Part shown: positions 48,359-54,493 of the stretch, piece by piece | Layout: the number at the start of each line of letters is the position of its first letter | Numbering within the stretch: position 1 is the stretch's first letter | NCBI GenBank assembly: GCA_944382845.1 | Contig: CALWNN010000057.1 | Span: forward strand, 1-54,493 | Reading direction: 5' to 3' | DNA length: 54,493 bases | Source: an uncultured Clostridia bacterium | Lineage (GTDB): Bacteria; Bacillota; Clostridia; Oscillospirales; Ruminococcaceae | Translations under genes and position numbers: made by a program | The notes under the pieces: generated by a model | Seen by the model: only the letters and a program-made list of their open reading frames with translations | Told to the model about the DNA's origin: nothing | Databases searched by the model: none

Positions 48359-51300
48359 GTGGCAAATGAAAAAAATTATTTAGGACTGGATATAGGTTCA
48401 AATTCAGTAGGCTGGGCAATTACGGATGAAGAATACAAGCTAAAAAAATTCAAAGGCAATCTTATGTGGGGAGTGCATCTTTTTGACGAAGCCCAGCAAT
48501 CTGCTGACAGAAGAGCATTCAGAACAGCTCGTCGCAGACTTGACAGACGTCAGCAAAGAATAAAGCTTCTACAGGATTTTTTTGCTGTTGAGATATTGAA
48601 AAAGGATGAGAAGTTCTTTTTAAGGCTTAAGGAAAGTGCTTTACTTCCGGAGGATTCCGAGAACAGAAAGAATAACATCTTCTTTGATGATGATAGCTAT
48701 GGCGATAAGGAGTATTTCCAGGAATATCCGACGATTCACCACCTTATAGTCGAACTAATTAACAATAAAGAACCTCATGATGTAAGATTGGTCTATTATG
48801 CCTGTGCATATTTGCTTGCTCATCGCGGACATTTTCTTTTTAATGTCGGAAAGGGTAATATTGAAGAGATAACAAATTTTAAACCAATATATGATAATTT
48901 TTATAGTGCGCTTCAGGATATAGATGAAAACCCGTTGTTTGATAAAGAAGCTAAAGCAAAAGATATTGAGGATATACTGAAACAGCATATTGCTATTACA
49001 AGCAAGGAAAGGGCGTTAAAACAAAGATTGTTTGGTGGAAAAATTCCTAAAACAAAAGAATCTGACGATAAAGATGATGGAGCCATAACTTTAGCTTATG
49101 ATAAGCTTATTAAACTGATAAGTGGCGGTACTGTCAAACTTTCTGAGCTTTTCTATAAAGAGGATTATAAAGAACTTGAAAAGAACTCAGTTTGCGTAAA
49201 AAATGCTGACTTTGATGATACTCTTGAAATACTGACAGGTCAGATAGATGAATTGCATTTGTCTCTGCTTACAAGAGTTAAGGCTATGTACGACTGGTCA
49301 CTGCTTGTAGATATCCTTCACGGTCACACAATGATATCTAAGTCTAAAGTAGAGATCTATGACAAGCATAAGATAGACCTTGAAAGAATCAAATACTTTG
49401 TCAGGACTTATCTTAGCAAAGCAGACTATAACGCTATATTCCGTGATGTATCAGATAAGGCGAACTATGTCAGCTACGTTTATAACGCTTCTTCTGACGG
49501 AAACAGAGATAAATATAAAAAATGCACGCAGGAGGATTTCTGCAAGTTATTAAAGCCTTATCTCGCTAAAATTGATCCGTCAGATGAGGACAAGGAATGC
49601 TATGAGAAATTAATGAAAAAATGTGAGGATAATGAGCTTTGCCCAAAACAGGTTACTACAGATAACCGTGTTATCCCTTATCAGCTCTATTATGCTGAGC
49701 TGAAAAAGATACTGGAAAACGCCTGCAAATACCTTGATTTTCTCAACGAAAAGGACGATGAATACGATAAAACAGTTTCCGAAAAAATTCTTAGTATTAT
49801 GGAGTTCAGGATACCTTACTATGCAGGTCCTCTTGTAAGCAGTGACAGGAGTAAAAATGCTTGGATGAAGAGGAAAGCAGAAGGAAAAATATATCCCTGG
49901 AACTTCAAAGATATGGTCGATGAAGAATCTTCTGAGAATGAGTTTATACGCCGTATGACCTGCAAATGTACTTATATCGCAGGTGCGGAGGTTCTGCCGA
50001 AGTATTCGCTGCTTTACAGCAAGTTCATGGTTCTTAATGAGATCAATAATATAAAAGTAAATGGAAATCCGATATCAGTTGATGTTAAACAAAGGCTTTA
50101 TAAGGATAAATTTGTTGACTGTAAAGCGAAAGTTACGAAGAAGCGTATCGCTGATTATTTTAAGTCAAATGGTATCTATAGTGGCGATATTGAGATTTCA
50201 GGCATTGACGATAATATAAAATCATCTTTGAAGTCCTATCACGATTTTAGACATCTTATGGAAAGCAATCAGCTTACGGAAAATGAAGTTGAGGATATAA
50301 TTGTACATATAACTGTAACTACTGATACAAATCGATTGAAAAAATGGCTAAAGGATAAATACGGAAAACTAACATCAGATGATATAAAGTACATATCTAA
50401 GCTGAAATACAACGATTACGGCAGGCTTTCAAGGCGTTTCCTTGAAGAAGTTCTTCCGATAGATACAAAAACGGGTGAAGCTGAAAGCGATAGAAATATC
50501 ATTACAGCTTTATGGGAAACAAATGAAAATATTATGCAGCTTTTAAGCTCAAAACACCGTTATTTCGAGGCTATCGAAAAGATAAATAGAGGCTATTATG
50601 ACCAGCACGCAGATGAAAATACTATCAGCAAGCGCATGGAAAATATGTATCTTTCACCTGCGGTAAGGCGTTCTGTTACACGAACTCTTGATATTGTCAA
50701 GGAGCTTAAAACGATACTGAAAAAAGCTCCCGATAAGATGTTTATAGAAATGGCAAGAGGTGAGGGCGAAACTCCAAAAGGTAAACGAACTGAGTCAAGA
50801 CGAGATCAAATAACGAAGTTTTTGGATGAATCCGAAGCCGATAATATCGATGAGCTCAGAAGTAATCTCGGAAAGGCAGATGACGGCAAACTCCGCAGTG
50901 AAAAGTATTTCTTGTATTTTATGCAACTTGGAAAATGTGCTTATACCGGAAAGTCAATAAGCTTCGATGAGCTTGAAGACAACAGCAAATGGAATATCGA
51001 CCATATCTGGCCTCAGGCGAAAATAAAAGATGACAGCCTTGATAATAAAGTTCTTGTTGATTCTAATGCTAACGGTGCAAAAAAAGATATTTATCCTATC
51101 GACGAAAATATTCGCAATAATATGAAGGGGTTCTGGTATAGCTTACGCGAAAAAAAGCTTATTAGCGATAAGAAGTATCAGCGACTTATACGAAGCACTC
51201 CGTTTACAGAGGACGAGTTAGCAGGCTTCATTGCACGTCAGCTCGTTGAAACAAGACAGTCCACAAAAGCTGTTGCCGAGCTTTTGAAAGAGCTTTGCCC

Positions 51301-52498
51301 TGAGAGTGAAATAGTCTATGTAAAGGCAGGTCTTGTATCTGAATTCAGGCAGGAAATGGATGTGCTGAAATGCCGAGAGATAAATGATCTCCATCATGCA
51401 AAGGATGCTTATCTGAATATTGTTATGGGGAATGTTTATAATACTAAATTCACTAATGATCCACGCAATTTTATACATAAGCATCTTGATAATTATTCGA
51501 TTAAACTGACTACACTTCTATCACAGAAAATAGAACGCAATGGTGAAGTTGCATGGGATAATGTGCGTTCGTTTGCTACTGTCAGAGCTATGATGGCTAA
51601 GAATAGTATCAGATATGTGAGATATACATATAAGCGTAAGGGCGGACTGTTCAACCAGATGCCGGAACGAAAGAAAGATGGACTTGTTCCGCGTAAAAAA
51701 GGACTTGATACATCAAAATATGGCGGATATAATAATAAAACAGCTTCTTATTTCTCGTTAGTTAAGGTGAAAAATGATATTGTTTTTATTCCCGTTGATT
51801 TAATTGATTCTATTAAGTTTTTGAAGGATATAAAAAAATCAAAAGAAATTGCTTTAACAGCGCTAAAAGAGTTTTATTCGCCCCAAAAGTTGTCGGGCAT
51901 TACTGAAAATGATATCGTTTTTCCATTAAAACGAACCATTATAAAAATCAATACTATGATTGAGATTGATGGATTTAGAATTAATATATGCAGCAAGGAC
52001 AGCAAGGGAAAATATATATCTGTTTCATCCGCTGTTCCTTTAATACTTGATAGTGATAAAAAAATATATATCAAAAAAATAGAATCCTTCAAGAAAAAAT
52101 ATGACAACGATCGGAACTATAAAGTTAATAAATACAGTGGTATATCTGAAACTGAAAACATAGAATTATATGATTATCTTGCTGAAAAATGTTTAAGTGA
52201 ACCGTTTAATAAATGGCAGAAATTTAAAGAAGCTGGAAAAATATTAGTAAATGGTAAGGCGCTTTTTATTAATCAGGATATAACAATTCAGACTTTATCG
52301 TTACTGAAAATATTAGCGATTCTAAAAACAGGGCGTTCCGGTAACTGTGATCTGAGCTTTGCAGGAGGAGTTGCTAATTATAATACTGTTAGATTTAATT
52401 CAACGCTTGATTCAAAAAAGAATAAACATGTTTATTTAATCGATCAATCACCAACAGGACTTTTCGAGAAAAAGTCTGTAAATCTCCTTGAGCTATGA
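48359..52498 (+). CDS. cas9: Type II-A CRISPR-associated endonuclease Cas9
   Basis: 1379 aa, GTG start with AAAGGAGG eight bases upstream. RuvC-I: YLGLDIGSNSVGWAI (Asp11). Arg-rich bridge helix about 52-77 (RRAFRTARRRLDRRQQR). Alpha-helical REC lobe about 80-770. RuvC-II: MFIEMARGEG (Glu797). HNH: NIDHIWPQ with Asp881 and His882, and Asn905 in SNANGAKKD. RuvC-III: HHAKDAYLN (His1012, His1013, Asp1016). The PAM-interacting C-terminus ends IDQSPTGLFEKKSVNLL, as in SpCas9-like proteins. All nuclease residues are intact, so it should cut both strands of crRNA-matched DNA. It is slightly longer than the 1368-aa S. pyogenes protein. Its stop overlaps the cas1 start. Confidence 0.98.
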   Translation: MANEKNYLGLDIGSNSVGWAITDEEYKLKKFKGNLMWGVHLFDEAQQSADRRAFRTARRRLDRRQQRIKLLQDFFAVEILKKDEKFFLRLKESALLPEDSENRKNNIFFDDDSYGDKEYFQEYPTIHHLIVELINNKEPHDVRLVYYACAYLLAHRGHFLFNVGKGNIEEITNFKPIYDNFYSALQDIDENPLFDKEAKAKDIEDILKQHIAITSKERALKQRLFGGKIPKTKESDDKDDGAITLAYDKLIKLISGGTVKLSELFYKEDYKELEKNSVCVKNADFDDTLEILTGQIDELHLSLLTRVKAMYDWSLLVDILHGHTMISKSKVEIYDKHKIDLERIKYFVRTYLSKADYNAIFRDVSDKANYVSYVYNASSDGNRDKYKKCTQEDFCKLLKPYLAKIDPSDEDKECYEKLMKKCEDNELCPKQVTTDNRVIPYQLYYAELKKILENACKYLDFLNEKDDEYDKTVSEKILSIMEFRIPYYAGPLVSSDRSKNAWMKRKAEGKIYPWNFKDMVDEESSENEFIRRMTCKCTYIAGAEVLPKYSLLYSKFMVLNEINNIKVNGNPISVDVKQRLYKDKFVDCKAKVTKKRIADYFKSNGIYSGDIEISGIDDNIKSSLKSYHDFRHLMESNQLTENEVEDIIVHITVTTDTNRLKKWLKDKYGKLTSDDIKYISKLKYNDYGRLSRRFLEEVLPIDTKTGEAESDRNIITALWETNENIMQLLSSKHRYFEAIEKINRGYYDQHADENTISKRMENMYLSPAVRRSVTRTLDIVKELKTILKKAPDKMFIEMARGEGETPKGKRTESRRDQITKFLDESEADNIDELRSNLGKADDGKLRSEKYFLYFMQLGKCAYTGKSISFDELEDNSKWNIDHIWPQAKIKDDSLDNKVLVDSNANGAKKDIYPIDENIRNNMKGFWYSLREKKLISDKKYQRLIRSTPFTEDELAGFIARQLVETRQSTKAVAELLKELCPESEIVYVKAGLVSEFRQEMDVLKCREINDLHHAKDAYLNIVMGNVYNTKFTNDPRNFIHKHLDNYSIKLTTLLSQKIERNGEVAWDNVRSFATVRAMMAKNSIRYVRYTYKRKGGLFNQMPERKKDGLVPRKKGLDTSKYGGYNNKTASYFSLVKVKNDIVFIPVDLIDSIKFLKDIKKSKEIALTALKEFYSPQKLSGITENDIVFPLKRTIIKINTMIEIDGFRINICSKDSKGKYISVSSAVPLILDSDKKIYIKKIESFKKKYDNDRNYKVNKYSGISETENIELYDYLAEKCLSEPFNKWQKFKEAGKILVNGKALFINQDITIQTLSLLKILAILKTGRSGNCDLSFAGGVANYNTVRFNSTLDSKKNKHVYLIDQSPTGLFEKKSVNLLEL

Positions 52499-53379
52499 GC
52501 TGGAGAACAGTAGTAATATCAAAAAGAGCTAAGCTTGATATGAAAACAGGATATCTCGTCGTAAGAAGCGAGGAAGAAACTCACAGGATAAATCTCGACG
52601 AGATATCCGTACTCATTATCGAGAATACTGCTGTATCTATTACTGGTTGCCTTATTTCGGCTCTTATGGATAAGAAGATCAAGGTCATATTTTGCGATGA
52701 AAAGCGAGACCCGACCTGCGAGTTGGTCGCACTATATGGAAGTCACGATACATCTGCAAAGCTCAGAAAACAGATAAAGTGGGATGATGATGTTAAGGCG
52801 TATATATGGTCGGAGATAATTGCTGAGAAGATACGCAAGCAGACAGAGTTTCTGGAAGAACTTGGAAAAAGTGAAGAAGCCTTTATGCTGAAAAAGTATA
52901 TCGAAGAGCTTGAACTTGGAGATGTTACTAACCGCGAAGGTCATGCTGCGAAGGTATATTTCAACGCTTTATTTGGCAAGGAATTTACTCGTAGTCAGGA
53001 AAGTGTTACAAACGCAGCCCTTAACTATGGTTACAGCATTATCCTCTCTTATTTTAACAGAGAGATAACGGCACACGGTTATGTTACTCAGCTGGGGCTG
53101 TTCCACAGCAATATGTTCAATCACTTCAATTTTTCCTGTGATCTTATGGAGCCGTTCAGAGTTATCGTTGACAGGTGCGTGGTAGAAAACTGCTTTACAA
53201 AATTTGATAAGGACGAAAAGCATATCCTTGTTGATCTGCTGAATTCAACTGTATATATAAACGGTATGGAGCAGTATCTCGGCAATGCAATAAAGCTTTA
53301 TTGCAGGAGTGTATTTGATGCACTAAATGATAATGATGCCTCCCAGATAACCTTCTATTCACTTAAAAGGAAGGGATAA
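52495..53379 (+). CDS. cas1: CRISPR adaptation endonuclease Cas1
   Basis: 294 aa, ATGA overlap with cas9. Type II Cas1: N-terminal beta domain ([42 protein letters not shown]). The C-terminal helical domain has the metal ligands Glu148 ([12 protein letters not shown]), His204 ([14 protein letters not shown]) and Glu219 within [13 protein letters not shown]. With Cas2 it forms the integrase that inserts new spacers at the leader end of the array. In type II-A it also needs Cas9, tracrRNA and Csn2, all present here. Confidence 0.97.
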   Translation: MSWRTVVISKRAKLDMKTGYLVVRSEEETHRINLDEISVLIIENTAVSITGCLISALMDKKIKVIFCDEKRDPTCELVALYGSHDTSAKLRKQIKWDDDVKAYIWSEIIAEKIRKQTEFLEELGKSEEAFMLKKYIEELELGDVTNREGHAAKVYFNALFGKEFTRSQESVTNAALNYGYSIILSYFNREITAHGYVTQLGLFHSNMFNHFNFSCDLMEPFRVIVDRCVVENCFTKFDKDEKHILVDLLNSTVYINGMEQYLGNAIKLYCRSVFDALNDNDASQITFYSLKRKG

Positions 53380-53381
53380 AA

Positions 53382-53702
53382 GTGAGCTACAGATTTATGA
53401 GAGTACTTGTGTTTTTTGATCTTCCTGTAATAACTGCAGAAAACAGGCGTGATTATAACAGGTTCCGACGCTTTCTTATAAAAAATGGATTTATCATGCT
53501 TCAGGAGTCGGTTTATTGCAGAATGGTGCTTAACCAAACTGTTGCGTCCACTGTTTTAAATGTGATTAAGAGTAATAAACCGCCGCATGGACTTGTTCAG
53601 GTGCTTAATGTTACAGAGAAACAATTTGAGAAGATGGAATTCATTACAGGAAGTTTTAACAGTGACGTTATAGATAATGACGAAAGGCTCGTGATATTAT
53701 GA
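53382..53702 (+). CDS. cas2: CRISPR adaptation protein Cas2
   Basis: 106 aa, GTG start two bases after the cas1 stop, with AAGGAAGGG upstream. Ferredoxin-like fold: [40 protein letters not shown], with the conserved Asp13 at the end of strand 1. Two Cas1 dimers are bridged by a Cas2 dimer in the adaptation complex. The stop overlaps the csn2 start. Confidence 0.97.
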   Translation: MSYRFMRVLVFFDLPVITAENRRDYNRFRRFLIKNGFIMLQESVYCRMVLNQTVASTVLNVIKSNKPPHGLVQVLNVTEKQFEKMEFITGSFNSDVIDNDERLVIL

Positions 53703-54367
53703 TGATAGCATATCCGGCGGGAGATATATGCTGCGAACTTAAAGAGAATAAGATCCTTACATTGGTAATTGAAAATCAGCATGTGTTTTACAGTATAATT
53801 TCAGATATTCAAACTCAACTGGACGGAAACAGCGGTGAATTTGTACTTTCCGAGAATTATACACCGCTGGATATGCGTAAGAATACAGAGCTGATCTCGC
53901 AACTCATCCCGTTTACAGTTAATCAGAAAGATCTTGTAACCAAGCTTTACGGTTACATAAAAAAGAAAGCAGTCAACGAAAATATGTATCAGCCTACTCA
54001 GGAATTGATTGCAAAAATTTCCGATTATTTATATCAACTTACTGAAGATGAAGAAAACGAACTCATTGTAACAGTGCCTGAGGATATTTCTGGAATTCTT
54101 AAGGCATTTGATCTCAGATTTGATGATAATGATATGAGCCTTTCAGAAAAGCTTCTTGAATACATGATAAGTTCAAATGAGTTCAAGGCTAAAAAGTTGT
54201 TTATTGTTATTAATCTAAGAAGTTATCTGACAGATAATCAGGCAGAACAGCTTTTTAAAAGCGTTCTCTTGAAGAAGTTGCAGTTAATATGCATTGAAAG
54301 TGCTGAGCACAAGAGGCTTGGCAATGAAGAAGTTATAATAATCGATAACGATATGTGCGTTATTTGA
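53699..54367 (+). CDS. csn2: CRISPR adaptation protein Csn2 (type II-A marker)
   Basis: 222 aa, ATGATG start overlapping the cas2 stop. The sequence matches canonical-length Csn2 (about 220 aa): [74 protein letters not shown], and the C-terminal [35 protein letters not shown] strand-helix region ending [11 protein letters not shown]. It forms a calcium-stabilised tetramer ring that binds double-stranded DNA ends and is needed for spacer acquisition. It classifies the locus as II-A and is the last cas gene before the array. Confidence 0.92.
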   Translation: MMIAYPAGDICCELKENKILTLVIENQHVFYSIISDIQTQLDGNSGEFVLSENYTPLDMRKNTELISQLIPFTVNQKDLVTKLYGYIKKKAVNENMYQPTQELIAKISDYLYQLTEDEENELIVTVPEDISGILKAFDLRFDDNDMSLSEKLLEYMISSNEFKAKKLFIVINLRSYLTDNQAEQLFKSVLLKKLQLICIESAEHKRLGNEEVIIIDNDMCVI

Positions 54368-54371
54368 TTTG

Positions 54372-54400
54372 TTGACTTTTAACAGTTTTTGTACTATAAT
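54372..54400 (+). promoter_or_regulatory. CRISPR leader promoter
   Basis: TTGACT (54372-54377), 17-bp spacer, TATAAT (54395-54400), 57 bp before the first repeat. It would transcribe pre-crRNA in the same direction as the cas genes. Confidence 0.8.
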
Positions 54401-54450
54401 ATAGGTGATACCTTATAAAAATATGCTGATGAGTAGTGTCATTATCTCGA

Positions 54451-54457
54451 ATTTGAG
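54451..54457 (+). promoter_or_regulatory. Leader-end integration motif
   Basis: ATTTGAG immediately precedes the first repeat. This is the leader-anchoring sequence described for one group of type II-A leaders that positions Cas1-Cas2 for polarised spacer insertion. Confidence 0.75.
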
Positions 54458-54493
54458 GTTTGAGAGTAGTGTAATTTTATAGGGTAGTAAAAC
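54458..54493 (+). CRISPR. First direct repeat of a type II-A array, cut by the window end
   Basis: A 36-bp repeat begins GTTTGAGAG and ends GTAGTAAAAC, with its last base at the final base of the window. It pairs with the tracrRNA anti-repeat over 26 continuous bases plus the lower stem. Only one repeat is visible, so spacers and array length cannot be described. Confidence 0.9.

Noticed and set aside
48359-52498. Type II-C assignment because of Clostridia-like Cas9
   Set aside because: csn2 is present and cas9-cas1-cas2-csn2 order with a GTTT...AAAAC 36-bp repeat defines II-A.

Overview
The window looks like chromosomal DNA of a low-GC anaerobic Clostridia bacterium, most like Ruminococcus or another Oscillospiraceae. 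The evidence is protein style plus gene content: indolepyruvate:ferredoxin oxidoreductase, pyruvate phosphate dikinase (PPDK), a dipicolinate synthase subunit, GGAGG ribosome sites, and many consensus sigma-A promoters with 17-bp spacers. No tRNA or rRNA gene was recognised.

Layout. 1-4.9 kb: HAD phosphatase, a lone large serine recombinase, an LCP cell-wall ligase and orphan dpaA. 4.9-6.2 kb: sparse DNA with a 19-bp triple tandem repeat and two copies of a hairpin element whose helices covary, flanking a flavin reductase gene. 6.2-12.1 kb: potassium module (KtrB/TrkH, KtrA, a membrane-anchored binding-protein-like protein, KdpD, KdpE) without KdpFABC. 12.4-22.8 kb: glgP, a LacI regulator, polA, a TrmN6-like methyltransferase, and the dusB-rsmI-rimI-tsaD operon. 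23-24.7 kb: two unrecognised exported or anchored proteins. 24.8-29.9 kb: iorA-iorB-HD-paaK-ACT operon and a small 2[4Fe-4S] ferredoxin missed by length cut-offs. 29.9-44.5 kb: TspO, ABC-F, acetylesterase, C_GCAxxG_C_C protein, YitT, HAD, mfd, pth, glmU and ppdK.

44.5-48.0 kb is an island. The last eight codons of ppdK plus the following ~200 bp (a 38-codon ORF and a terminator) occur again at 47761-47986 as a diverged direct repeat. Between the copies lie a DUF3791-DUF3990-small-protein toxin-antitoxin-like operon, whose DUF3990 gene carries an in-frame TGA where Trp is expected, and a DUF5131 (three-Cys motif) gene followed by a MutM-type glycosylase.

48.0-54.5 kb is a complete type II-A CRISPR-Cas locus: tracrRNA (minus strand), cas9, cas1, cas2, csn2, a leader with its own promoter, and the first 36-bp repeat, which ends exactly at the window edge. 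Spacers lie outside. A consensus promoter upstream of the tracrRNA gene faces the tracrRNA promoter, so a cas9 mRNA from it would be antisense to the whole tracrRNA and carry a CRISPR-repeat-like segment in its leader. The tracrRNA promoter's -35 box abuts the cas9 GTG start, and the tracrRNA 3' region holds an exact 22-bp tandem duplication. These arrangements are the most novel-looking part of the window.
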